Source of the DNA: Porodaedalea pini | Taxonomy: Eukaryota; Basidiomycota; Agaricomycetes; Hymenochaetales; Hymenochaetaceae | Assembly: GCA_002794775.1 (NCBI GenBank) | Contig: NBAY01000049.1 | Coordinates: 62,001 to 126,000, forward strand | DNA length: 64,000 nucleotides | Direction: 5' to 3' | Shown: positions 47,424 through 58,725 of the stretch, in pieces | How positions within the stretch are numbered: the stretch's first letter is position 1 | How the letters are laid out: every line of letters starts with the position of its first letter | Notes under the pieces: generated by a model | Seen by the model: the letters and a program-made list of their open reading frames with translations, nothing else | Told to the model about the DNA's origin: nothing | The model's database searches: none | Translations under genes and position numbers: made by a program

Positions 47424-48486
47424 CAGTGACTCAAAAAACTGTTGCAATGATTGGCGCATTTTGGTCCTTTTGCATATATCTCCACAACAATTGTAGCTAT
47501 ACACAAATAAAAATTATTTTTGGAAAGCTGTACATTGTAGCTTTTGAATGATATGCATAGTGTTGTGTACCTCAAAACATTAATGAAGTTATGGGTCGGC
47601 AAATGTGATCAAACATTGCAACAGTTTTTTGGCTGTTAGAATTGAAGTACATAATTCATCAATAACTCCTCAAATTCAGATCTTTTTTCTTTGAAACTTT
47701 TTGTGGTAGTATTATTGTGCATTATGGTCAATATGTATGAGTTTCATGATGATTGGTTGTGAAGAGATTGTACAGTGAGCCAAGCCATTTTGGATACTAA
47801 ATGCACTATAGAAAATCAACCACTGACTGGATTCTCTTGAAACTTTCTATGAGCCATATTGAAGTGCACTCATACATGTGATTGGATTATTGAAGTATTG
47901 TGGTCAGTATAAAATAAGATAATGTTCCTTCAATCAGTTTACATCAAATTTTGGCTTTAGTCTGGGCCTTTTGAAGATGAATTGAGCATACAGCCATCTG
48001 GAGTAACTTAACCAACTTCATGAAATATTACTGTGTAGCAGTTTTATATTACACAGTGCATAGAAAGTTTCAAGAGAATCCAGTCAGTGGTTGATTTTCT
48101 ATAGTGCATTTAGTATCCAAAATGGCTTGGCTCACTGTACAATCTCTTCACAACCAATCATCATGAAACTCATACATATTGACCATAATGCACAATAATA
48201 CTACCACAAAAAGTTTCAAAGAAAAAAGATCTGAATTTGAGGAGTTATTGATGAATTATGTACTTCAATTCTAACAGCCAAAAAACTGTTGCAATGTTTG
48301 ATCACATTTGCCGACCCATAACTTCATTAATGTTTTGAGGTACACAACACTATGCATATCATTCAAAAGCTACAATGTACAGCTTTCCAAAAATAATTTT
48401 TATTTGTGTATAGCTACAATTGTTGTGGAGATATATGCAAAAGGACCAAAATGCGCCAATCATTGCAACAGTTTTTTGAGTCACTG
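47424..48486. mobile_element. Fold-back MITE with 430-bp inverted arms, TA ends
   Basis: Arms 47422-47851 and 48059-48488 are reverse complements with no mismatch that I could find. Translations of the two arms share the same 60-residue nonsense peptide, which confirms identity over at least 180 bases. Terminal sequence CAGTGACTCAAAAAACTG is flanked by TA on both sides, fitting the Tc1/mariner superfamily. The loop (47852-48058) has no coding capacity. Inside each arm is a second TACAGTGAGCC terminus (47772 and 48141), so a smaller element of about 370 bp seems nested within the larger one. Confidence 0.82.
47772..48141. mobile_element. Inner nested mariner-like MITE
   Basis: Begins TA CAGTGAGCCAAGCC and ends with the exact complement before TA. 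Its arms are about 80 bp (to 47851 and from 48059). The terminus resembles that of the outer element (CAGTGACTC). It could be a separate insertion of the same superfamily, or an internal terminus of one compound element. Confidence 0.55.
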
Positions 48487-48488
48487 TA

Positions 48489-48968
48489 CCTCCTCGGCTC
48501 TATGTTTCGACAGGACGTTTGATCGTGAGCTTAGCCTGATCGTCGAGTAAACAAAACCGACTCTCATAAAATGTCGACGCTCTTACATAGCCATTAGAAA
48601 ATGATTGAAACTAGTTGAATCATGATCATTGGGTGTGCACTCACGCGTAGTATTGACACGAAGCTTGCTCAGACTCAATTGGAATGCCACTGGCACCCTA
48701 AATAAGAGCAAGGAACACAGTGGCACTGAATACCCCAAACGTCTCGGCATTTTCAACCACATACCAGTAGAACTTTGATGGCGAAGCAAAAAACATTGCT
48801 AACAAAACAACTTGAAAAAGCCTCGACCAACAGCAAAAAATACATTTAGTATATATCAGCTGCAATTCCAGGAAGGCAGGTACCCTGAGCATAAAAAAAG
48901 ATGAAAATTGCATTGTGCCATTGCTTTCAGAACTTGTCGTAATTGTGTCTCATAAAAATAAAAATAAA
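48489..48968. other. Intergenic
   Basis: About 480 bases between the fold-back element and the stop of the next gene. Nothing recognised. Confidence 0.4.
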
Positions 48969-51900
48969 CTAAGGGTTATTCTCACTCGAAGGTTCTTGTC
49001 CTTCCCCCATTTCCACATCCTCTCCCTCCCCCTCCCTATCCACCAAATCCATACCCACTGTCTCCAATGTCTCTGGCTCTTCCATCCGATTTGAAATGCC
49101 TGACATGTTACTCCGTTGTTTGAAGTGCGCTTCATCCGCATCCGCCAAAGGGAGTTGACTCCTTCGAATGGCCTGCGCCCCTTGAGACAAATTCCGAAAC
49201 AAACTGTTCCACTCTCCCGAAGGATCCAGCAATGAAGACCACGTCATAAGCCCCTCCTCCTGCATCGGCTTGTAAACATGTTCGCCTATCCCTGAGACGT
49301 GAAAATCGTATGCTGTGTAGTTCCTAGATGAAACAGACTTTTTTGACCCTGCCTTAGGCTTTGCTTTGGAGTTGTATTCGTCATCCCAAGCAAAAACACG
49401 TAGTCCAGTCGTAGGCCCTGCAAGCAATGTGACAAGCCGGATGACTGGCAGTGGGCCTTCTGGTGCTTCCTGCGCGTCATCGTTGAATATACCCAACACA
49501 AAAGGATCCATCGCTTCGAAGAGATAAGGCCGTGGTCTGGTTATCTCTTCATCGTTCTTCACCTGAAATAGGACAGCAGAGACGGTCTTGCGTCCTAGTT
49601 TGTTCGATGGATCGACCATTGGTATTACTATGTCGACACCCTCCTGGTTGTTTTTGCAAATGACCCCTACGCCACGTAGTAGACAGAGCCAAAGATATGC
49701 CTGGGTGATGCACTTGGAGGACTTGACCTTCACGAATGAGTTGAGATACATCTCCCATCCCGCGAATTTCTCGCCGAACGGTATCTCTCCGCCCTTATTC
49801 TTTTCGTGAACGGTAGATGGCATAGCCATCAGAACTGGATGCAGTTTCGAGGCTTTCCCGGCGAATTGTGGGGGTGTAAACAATTCTTGGAAGAAATCGA
49901 CGACTGGTATGTGCAGCGCACCCTTTGTGTCTACAACCTTGTCTGCAGCCTTCAGCAGGAGGAGCTCCACAACCGTTTCACCACGTGCTCCACGTTCAAT
50001 GTCTGGTCGACGAAATTCTTCTAGTAGAGTTTGAGCAGGATTGAAATTGGCCGAATTCATAACGTATCGCGCTGCTTCTGCAAGGATGGGTTCGCATGGA
50101 GCAACGCTCTTGATGCTTTCAAAGTCGTCGCTGACCTGTATACAGACGCGCATGTGCTGTTCGATCTGCCTGAATTCTTCTTCAGAACTACTTGCTGTGT
50201 ACGGATTGAAATCCAGAGCCAGACGGGTCGCAAGACAAGCTAGTTTTCCCGACTTGCTCAGGTTGGTTGAATCGGCAGGTGCCTGATTTATCAGTTTCTC
50301 TATAGCAAACCCGATTATGCCTTCTCGAATGCTAAAATTGCCTTTTTCATAGCGTGTTCCGAATCTAGAGATGCATTTCATTAATACGCACAGCAGGAAA
50401 ATGATAAGGCGGAAACATACAACGGGCGACCCAGCCTGACTTGATACTCGATCTTTGTGACGTCCATTAATGTCTTCTCGTCATCTCCGACTGGCAAGGC
50501 GAGCTGATCGTATCCGATATCAGTGTACGGCGGTATGAGTCTTGATTCACCCTCCTGCAGCCGGCTCGATTTGTCCCGACCTTTCGATGGAGTGAATTGA
50601 AAGACATGGCCTGCAGTTGATAAAAATAGGGAAAATATGCTGTTCTCTTTAGTTCGTCGCAGGGCTCGTCGCAGACAGGAGAAATACGAATGGATCATTT
50701 CTGCACGTTTGTCGCAGTCGGCGCTGACCTCCTTATTCAGCACGTGGGCTTCGTCAAAGGCTAGAATGACGACCGGATCATCCTCTGGTGAATCTGTCAA
50801 ATTGCGTAGGGCATTTACAAGAGCATTTGCCTTATTCTCGACTGCGACGGAACATGAGTAAGCTTTTGCACGTCGAATTCATAAGCCTGTGCGTACGTGT
50901 CTCGCTTGACTTCCCACTTGCTTCTTCTTCATCAAATGAAAATTGGGGAGAATCTATGATAGCACTTGAGAACTAGCCTATACCAAGCCGCATGTCAACG
51001 TACTAGGAGGCCCGAATTGTGATAGCGAATCTGCATACTTTGATAAGAAAGCAGCGGAGATGATAAGTCCATCTTGTACGTATTGTCAATAGGCGGATGA
51101 CTTACCTTGCTAGCCTTCACACCTACATCGTTGTAGAACTTCTTCCTAAAGTCATTGTGACTGTCTGACTTCTGTCCGTCCGTCATAATTTTACGGAAAG
51201 CTCTCGCCAGAGTAGAGTATGAAATGCCGCCAACACCGCGCCTGTTCTTTTCAATCCACTCTCGGGTTTCTTCAAACAGAGCGCCCAAGAAAGCAATGCT
51301 GCGTTTTTTTGCCACTTCCTCGTTACATCGGACTGTTAAGAAGTCCCGAACCTTGTCGTCGGGCGGCGGGAAACCTGAAACAGAAGATTCGGTAACAAAG
51401 CCCGTGCAGGCTGAATAAGGCACACATACCTGTTCTTTCCTCGCGCAAGCACATTGGTATGGAGAAGACCGTCTTCCCGAGTTCATCGACCATTCTCGAT
51501 TTGCCCATACCAGACGACTGAAGGATTGTCGTGTAGTTTGCATAGCCAGTGGCCAGGAGTACGTGCTTGAACATGTAGCCAAATCTGTTCTGCTGTTTCA
51601 GAATTATCGGAGATTTAGGCACATTGCACCAGTATCGCATGTAGTTCAGGAGTTCTAGGTGGGCATTCCCAACGAAGTCGGCATCCCAGGAGCCCAAAGT
51701 CGCTGTGTCAGAGAAAGGTAGAAAATAGTTGGAACGATGAGATGCACGCTTCTACGGAGATCAAGAACAAAGTTATCTACCCTGAAATGATTCCCTTATA
51801 TCGACTGCTTTATCTGCCGTCCTTGTCCTGGTGCGGACGACTGAAACAGCATTCCAAGATCAGCGTGCAGAATGTAGCCAAGGACTTGACGATGACAAAC

Positions 51901-52304
51901 CGAGCCAATCGTCATGCAGCGCTTTCAAATTCTCCTTCACCGAGTCCAAGTCGGAGGAATGGATCTTTAAAATGTTTTCGGCGAGGTCGTTGAACGCCTC
52001 AGTGTCCAGGGAACTCAAGCGATCGCCAAGAGATTGTGACTTGTGGTACTCGACGCCGAACAGCCGCCCACAATGTCCAAGTATTTCGTTGAGGAATATC
52101 ATGAGGTTTGGCTGGAAAAAAGCTCTCGGAAACAGGCTGGCCAGATATCCCCTGTATGAGAACTCGTAGGCAGGCCTACTTGCATTGAGTTCTTCCCTGA
52201 CTTGATCGTACATGGATCTCTTCGAGGGAGGGGCATCTCCAGGTTGTTCTTTGGATGTACGCTTCAAACCCGAGTTTTCGGAGGGGAATGCAATGGTACT
52301 CATG
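48969..52304 (-). CDS. P-loop NTPase with C-terminal PD-(D/E)xK-like nuclease domain
   Basis: At least six exons on the minus strand. Exon 1 starts at 52304 (MSTIAFPSENSGLKR) and ends GAT TGG CTC G|gt near 51910. Later exons give VVRTRTRTADKAVDIRESFQ, GSWDADFVGNAHLELL, a Walker A-like LQSSGMGKSRMVDELGKTVF (about 51530-51470), FPPPDDKVRDFL, then Walker B VVILAFDEAHVL (about 50780-50745), and a long last part (50381-48969). There, GVDIVIPM followed by AVLFQVKND (about 49650-49560) has the D...QxK spacing of restriction-like nucleases. This architecture resembles the NTPase plus nuclease proteins described as crinkler/RHS-type in fungi. The acidic C-terminus (GEGEDVEMGEG) is low complexity. Cellular role unknown; such genes are often multicopy and lie near transposons, as here. 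Confidence 0.68.
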
Positions 52305-52419
52305 ATGGACGATGCGGGAGCCTGAAACACCGTGGCACGAGCGTCAAGCCACTCAAATCACTCTTGAACTCTTACCACCACCATCTAAGGCCGTGGGAAG
52401 AATCTTGAATATTGTGCTA

Positions 52420-53043
52420 AGGTAGAGGAAAGTTAAACTCGACGAGCTTGTCACATCAATGTCACAGCCTTAAACTTTATTTGACTTCCCCATTAGGAAG
52501 GACCCTGGTGGCAAAAATTGTGAGGTCAAAAAACTTTTTTTTTGGAGGACTGCCGGAATGTCAAAGTGCATTGTAGTTACATGCTGGCAGCAGCCATCTC
52601 AGCTAAAATCCTCTCATTTAAGACCCTGTGACCATTGATACTGCCTATTAACCCACTGAGCTTAAGTACCACTCAGTCCTTTGCATTAGTGACATAATAA
52701 ATTACTATATTTGGAAAATATTTGGAAAATGGAGTTAGCCAAGAGTGGCAAAAATCTCAAGGTCAGAATGTTCAAAGTTTGTCAGAATGCTGCTCATTTG
52801 ATTCTATGATGTTTGGAACAAAAAAGTCTTTTTTCTAAAATAGCTTGGCCAAAACTACATATTTTTGAAAAATAAAAACATACATCTGTAGCTATCAGGA
52901 AGGCCAAGAGAACTATAAGGCCAAAATGTGAGTTTGTATCCAGTTGAAAAGTTTATTTCATCATCATTGTGTGTTACTAGAAAAGGAAAGTGAGATCAGT
53001 GCCACTCATGTCACAGCTCATTGAGTTTAACTTTTCTCTACCT
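52420..53043. mobile_element. TA-flanked MITE, about 0.62 kb
   Basis: Terminal inverted repeats aggtagaggaaagttaaactc (52420-52440) and gagtttaacttttctctacct (53023-53043), one mismatch, with TA on each side (52418-52419, 53044-53045). The interior is AT-rich with no reading frame. It lies about 115 bases upstream of the NTPase-nuclease start codon, so it is part of, or very near, that promoter. Confidence 0.72.
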
Positions 53044-53049
53044 TACCTC

Positions 53050-54460
53050 CTTTTCTCAAATGATGGACATGTCTCACAACGTGAAACCATCAGCTGTTCT
53101 CTACAAAACCAAATCACTTTGGTCCTTGGGAAACATCAAGGACCCTACCAAGTGCAACAAGTATAAATATGAACTTTCTCATCACAGTTGCAAATGCATC
53201 TCTAGTGCGGCTAAACTCTGCAATCAATGCGAACGTGACAAGATGTATAACCACAATCAAGCCATATATGATCTATCAGTGCACAACCAAGCGAACTAGT
53301 CTCCTGACATTAAAGCAGACATGCATGCTGCTGCCCTGCGCAAGCAAGGAGATCTCCCCTCTACCCCTAAAGTCCTTTCTCAACCTTCTCTCAAATGGTC
53401 TAGTTCTGAGAAAGGACATCAGTTGCATGATGTCCTGTTAAATCCAGCCTCAGTCCCACAGATTCCTGATGATAAGGATGCTATGGACACTGATAACCTA
53501 TATGTCTCTGACATCGCAATTAGTCAGGCCTCCCAACTTGACAACATTGATATTGATTATGAAGACCCAGCTATCACCAAATGAGTCAACAAAAATTTCC
53601 TCACCCTTTTGGAGAAAATAGTCCATGAACTCTGCAGCCTTATCAATCAGTCCACTTGGACTTCTCCAACCTCCTTTTACAATGACCCTGCTCACATGAG
53701 GCAGTATATGGCTAATATTGCCTCCCAGCTTTGCTTTTGGCTTAACTAAGCTAACACATATGATGACAAAACCAGTCATGAGAATCATGCTAATGAAGTG
53801 ATTAACCAATTCCAGACATCCTTCAAAATTCATGCCCCCTATTACAAAAACCTTTTCAACAATATGTACCAGTCCTCCCAGGCCATCTACAACCAGCAAA
53901 TCTCAGAAGACCTGGATTCTATGTTCTGTTCTATTACTTCTCTTGTATTTATAGTTTTCTCTCTCATGGAAAAAACTAACAAACTTGAAAAACAGATGGA
54001 AGAACCTACTAAACCCAAAGTTTCCTTTGCAGATGATCATGCAACAAACGTTAAATATTTACCAGAGCCTCTTAGCACCCACTTCACACACGACCCATGC
54101 TTTTCCTTGCCTCCACCTGTTATCAAATAGAGCATTACCACTTCTAAGAATGGCTGCACCAAATACAAAGCAGCTATGGTCAAAACTCATATCCCTGGCT
54201 CAGGCTATCATATGGATACTAAAGGAAACATACACACACCTGATGGCTACATGTACTCAGCACACAATGCCCCTTGTCCTGGCCCTTCTGGGGTTATTTA
54301 AATACCACCTGTCCAATCAGTCAGCATGGATAAAGACGAATACACAATAGTCACATATGCTAAGGTCACTCAAAAGAAACCTAAGCAAACCCCAACCAAA
54401 GTGACAAAGCCCAGCACTGACCATCCTGAAGGGGAGGTCACTATTACTCCCATGAACTGA
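53050..54460 (+). pseudogene. Decayed retroelement ORF1/gag-like region
   Basis: A nearly continuous coding stretch broken by several stops and frame changes. Readable parts: a Cys-rich CNKYKYELSHHSCKC and LCNQCERDKMYNHNQAI (53150-53260), an acidic PDDKDAMDTDN, then ANEVINQFQTSFKIH (53795-53840), APYYKNLFNNMYQSSQAIYN, SLVFIVFSLMEKTNKLEKQM, and HMDTKGNIHTPDGYMY (54200-54260). The CxxC pattern, coiled-coil region and lack of introns suggest the first ORF of a retroelement. No reverse transcriptase is seen in the window. It could also be a processed lineage-specific gene. Confidence 0.5.
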
Positions 54461-55020
54461 GCTAATAGCTTGGTGAATGTATGCCCCTCAAACATCAAGC
54501 GGGTTTATTTCTCTCTTCCTACTGATCTTGCAGTTCACCACCTGCCCGCTGTCAGGACTCAAACTTTTTCTTTCCTTTATTTTCCTTTTATCATTTCTTT
54601 TCTTTTAAATCATACCTTTTCATTATATTTAATCATCTTTCCAATCATTTCCCACACTCCTTTCACATGACCTTCATTCATTCCATTCCACTCCCTTTAT
54701 GTAATCCTAGACAATGGGGCAACCAGTTCTCACGAGGTGATCACTGTATATAAGGAAGAGGAATCGCATCTGAACACCTGTTCTGCTTTTCCTCTTACCT
54801 CCGTGATGACCTAGGTGAGACCGTGTCCCCCTCCTGTAGTAGAGTACATTGTATTAATCCTCTTACCTCCATGACAACCTAGCCTGAGTATAGCGTGTCC
54901 CCACTCAAGTATAGCACATCCCAGATGACAGTCAGCAGAGGCTGGCCCAGTCTGAGTTGTCTCCTGGACTCCCGTCTAACACCTGCTGTAGTGCTCGATT
55001 CGCGCTTAGGCGTCAGTCGT
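54461..55020. other. AT-rich region with a duplicated motif
   Basis: Contains two copies of cctcttacctcc(g/a)tga (about 54790 and 54860), each followed by gaccta or caaccta, and a TATA-like gtatataagg at 54747. It may be untranslated retroelement sequence. No gene. Confidence 0.4.
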
Positions 55021-56170
55021 CCCAGCATACCACCCACTTTATTTATTATTATATACAGATACAAACCCCATAAACACGGTCAAGCACTTTGTCTCATCAC
55101 CGTCTATCTTACACTTCGCATTTCATGCGCTCAAATGGTCACACTCACCCATTCGAGCATCAATATACCTTTGAAGTTCTCATATTATCCCTTAGTAACC
55201 TCATAAATACATTCGAACACTTTCATACACCCACTCTAACACTCATACCACTTCCTATTCACACTCGAACACTTCATTTCCTTTATATTCATCCCATATC
55301 ACACTATATACGTGCTCGAGGACTCTATCCACTTCATATTCACTCATTCGAACGTTTGTAGCACAGCCGGATCATGTGGTTGGGCTCAGGGAATGCATTG
55401 GGTTCCAGCAGGGGTCGCTCGAATGGTCCTTGGGCCACCAATGTTCAATGTATCACACTCAAACGACCGGATTCCATCGTTTGCCACGTTCTCCATGTGG
55501 CTCGAGCATTATTTATCATTGTCTATCACTCCCATGATGTGCATTCATCACCATCACACCCTTGGGGGTGTTCGGGGATGTTCAAATGGAGTTGTTCGGA
55601 GCACACATGATAAGTTTCTTGGTTTCATTGGTCTTCTCCTTGATGTCAAACCATTATTCCCCTTCGAGTTCGTGATATATCATGTTCTCGAGTCATTCCA
55701 TCCCTAACATATGACTATTCTGACTCAAACACGCACTGCACGCAATCCTCTACCTCCATATGTACGCTCGACATCGGTACTGAGCTCGTTTCGACTAGAG
55801 TATAAATAGTACACACCTTTGTACTGATTCTGCAGAGGGAATACAGCCCCCAGTTCACTCCACAGTACACATTTCAAGTCTCATAAGTCATTTGCACCTT
55901 CAGATCACCTCTGCTCAGCTCTACCAAACTCCCCCAACCGCTCGAATAGCACGTTCGACTCATCACATACGCTTGAAATCGGAATTCCAAGGCTTTGAGC
56001 ACTAGACACACCCAACAGGGTATCGTACCAGCATATCCCCATCACCTCACACATTCGTGACCTACTAAGAAGCTGTTCGAGCATATTGGAGTATGCACGA
56101 AGGCTCTCAAGCATGTTCTCGAGCGTGTTTGAACGCTCAACAAGCCCCGACTGGAGATTCAAATCATCCG
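55020..56170. repeat. TTCGA/CTCGA-rich LTR-like repeat region
   Basis: Over about 1.1 kb the words attcga(a/g), ctcga(a/g) and gctcga recur more than twenty times (e.g. cattcgaacac, cactcgaacac, gctcgagcat), in both orientations. A promoter-like tataaatag stands at 55801-55809. No convincing reading frame. Probably a decayed LTR or another repeat built on this motif; paired ends could not be found. Confidence 0.45.
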
Positions 56171-56392
56171 AGGCAGTTTAATACAGCCCCGCACCTACCT
56201 CAACGTCAGATTTCAACCATTCAAGTCACAGGGTCTGCGTTAGGAGTTCGATTCTAATGAATTTGAGCACTTTGGCAAAGCCTCTGGACCAGTAGAGCCA
56301 CCATTTCGAATGTTCGATCACTCCATTTCCATTTGGTTGTCCTTCTTCGACTATCGAGCCACCGCAGTCTCCCTTGGGAAGAATATAGATTC

Positions 56393-56990
56393 TGTTAGGA
56401 CCAGTGTCGGATCAGGTGACTAATCTGTCCGACGTACCGGAACTAGTAGACGTCCTTCTCGAAGACTCAAGGTAAGTGTTCTTGAGCTAGTCATATGGAG
56501 GGGTGATTGGCTTGTTGAGCGCTTGGTCTTAGCAGGAGAATAACAGTAATAGCAGCGAGCTGTGGGCTCAAGCTGAACTAGTATTGAAGACGTGTCAAGG
56601 GCAGAAGAATTTTGCTAAGGAGACAAGGGCGCTCCTGCTCGCCTCTTTATAGAGTTTGGGTTCTTTGAACCTTAACTCCACAGCTAACCTAATTCTAACT
56701 AGTTGGGAAATGACTTCTCCACTTCTCCCGCGATCCGCAGTAATTCCTAGAACCTTCTGCTCCATTATGACATCGTTGCATGCTATAAATAGCTACTTGC
56801 ATCACTTGCTCCAAAGTTCCCACACTTTACCCCATCGTCATGGAGTATTGCATCATGGTGATGTCACTGTGCTATAAATAGCCACTTGGTTCCGAGAGTC
56901 TTGTCTATTCCCTTTCCAGGGGTGAGTCTTCCATTGGTTGGTTGGTAGATTCGGTGGTGCTTGTCCGGCTTCCTCCTGGTGCGGTGAAAG
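56393..56990. mobile_element. Possible LTR-type promoter segment
   Basis: Begins tgttagga like many Ty3-type LTRs, and contains two copies of gctataaatag(c)ca/ctact (56781 and 56871) about 90 bases apart. It ends before the ORF at 57136. No matching copy was found on the 3' side (57910-58260 is different), so a complete LTR pair is not shown. Confidence 0.35.
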
Positions 56991-57135
56991 GAAATTTTCG
57001 CACATTCGGAAATGTCAATCAAGGCAGATCATCATCGATCATACACGTGATTACATGGTCACCTGATCTTGGCGGATACTTGCCCAGGCAAAAATCCATC
57101 AGTCACAGTCACGCTACACCATCACATCTTGTGAC

Positions 57136-57783
57136 ATGGCACACAAACGTCAAGAAAGCAAAGGACAACCAATGGAGGTTGATCCCCAATGCACCAAGTG
57201 CATGCTACTACAGAACATAACACAGAAGGTCCCAGAACTCCTGAAGACAATAGGATTAATGGACCAGGATGTCACATTACAAGCGCACAAGTGGGAAGGC
57301 CAATCCCCATACTTTGAAACAGGACAGGCAATCTACTATCGAGATGCCAAGACATATAAAGTCCACATCAGTAAAGAAGAACATGGCATGGAGAACTACA
57401 AATGGGATACAGTCATCCAATACAATAAGGAGCCACATGAAGAATGCAGGAACTGCAAGATGATGATACGAATACCTACCCCGAGTCCAGTACAAGGGAA
57501 TGACATACCGATACACATAACGACGGCACTCAAGCACTGTTGGGCATACCTCAGGGACATAAAGCATCAAGGCACGATTACACTATACAAATTTGAGCAC
57601 GTGTCAGGAAGACGAACATTCAAGATCACTCTAGCCTTAGGAGTACATGACCCACCGTTCACAATGGAGACATGTCTTGGCGGAGCAGCCCTATCACCGA
57701 GTGGACCTGACACTGAATGGCGAGCCAAGAATAACCCATGGATCCACATGGTTATCCCCAATGGATTTGAATGGGAAGAATGA
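57136..57783 (+). CDS. Unrecognised intact 215-aa ORF in LTR-like context
   Basis: An uninterrupted frame from an ATG at 57136, without introns, in a region where all other frames are broken. It has two CxxC pairs (QCTKCMLLQ near residue 18, ECRNCKMMIR near residue 112), a hydrophilic middle and a C-terminus NPWIHMVIPNGFEWEE. I do not recognise the family. Flanking sequences look like retroelement regulatory DNA, so it may be an accessory ORF of an LTR element, or a young host gene. The paired cysteines suggest a small zinc-binding domain. Confidence 0.5.
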   Translation: MAHKRQESKGQPMEVDPQCTKCMLLQNITQKVPELLKTIGLMDQDVTLQAHKWEGQSPYFETGQAIYYRDAKTYKVHISKEEHGMENYKWDTVIQYNKEPHEECRNCKMMIRIPTPSPVQGNDIPIHITTALKHCWAYLRDIKHQGTITLYKFEHVSGRRTFKITLALGVHDPPFTMETCLGGAALSPSGPDTEWRAKNNPWIHMVIPNGFEWEE

Positions 57784-57904
57784 CCACCCGAGCGCAGCAA
57801 TGCAACCCGATAGGCTATGCAGTGCCACAACCGAGGAAGACACTTCGAGAAGCAGGGAAGTAAAGCCCCGATATAGAAGCACACGGGAGAAGCAGGAAGT
57901 TAAT

Positions 57905-58260
57905 TAAGCGTTAGCATGTGGAGCTCGTGGGAGCCCGACTACCAAATCGGTGATGTACTCACCCGAGCACGTGGGTCATGACATCACGTGACTCACACCC
58001 ACAGTCTAAATTGCAGAATGCAAGAAAACCATTGGATGGAGTACATGTGCATACATCCCCACCGCAGCAGCCAAGTGCTGTGGCCACCTGAAACATAGGA
58101 AGGAGACAGAAGGGCATCTGGTTGGACAGAATGTAAAGAAATTAGAAATTCAGTAGGCTATATAAGGCCGAGTAACTAGCACCCCAGATCCCCATTCTCT
58201 ATCGCTTTCAAGCTTTAGCTTTCAAGGTTTCAGAAGGTTACAGAACACTGCTACTTGCAT
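57905..58260. mobile_element. Possible LTR (Ty3/gypsy-like)
   Basis: Starts after a purine-rich gggagaagcaggaagtt (about 57888-57904) with gttagcatgtgg. It contains catgacatcacgtgac (57988-58003), a partly palindromic CRE-like core, then tatataagg (58163-58171) and a pyrimidine-rich leader. This fits the order polypurine tract, U3, TATA, R/U5. No second copy is in the window. Confidence 0.42.
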
Positions 58261-58725
58261 TACAAAATTTTGCATCAAATGATATACGCTTTTGGGAATG
58301 ATAATGACGCAGTAATGATCGGACCAGACTAAATTAGGTTATATGTAGCTTTAATGGGATGACAAGGCTTCCTAAAGGCTTATAAGTGTGCATAATAATT
58401 GTGCAAGGTTGTAAGGGTAATTTAAGACTTTCCACAAGGATATAAGGGCATGAAATAGTTGTACATATGTTTCATGCAAATGTAATGTGCTGGAAAGTCT
58501 GTCACTTCCATAATAAGCAAGGCGTAAGTTTTGCGAGCATCTCATATACTTGTGCAAGACTTTGGTGGTTATATACGATGCTTATAAGCATCTCTGCAAG
58601 TATTACACGGAAAGTATAATTGCATTAAATACCTGAAGAACTATGTCGTATAACTACAATTGCATTAAATACATGAAGAACTATGCCATATAATTACAAT
58701 GTATCCTATCCAATAATGAGTGATG
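58261..58725. other. AT-rich spacer with a short tandem duplication
   Basis: A unit of about 46 bases (ttgcattaaatac-tgaagaactatg) occurs twice at 58620-58700 with a few changes. Several aaggttgtaa/aaggatataagg words precede it. No gene. Confidence 0.45.

Noticed and set aside
47339..48550. Two short ORFs with the same 60-residue sequence at opposite ends
   Set aside because: They arise from the inverted arms of the fold-back element and extend into unrelated flanks; not a gene family.
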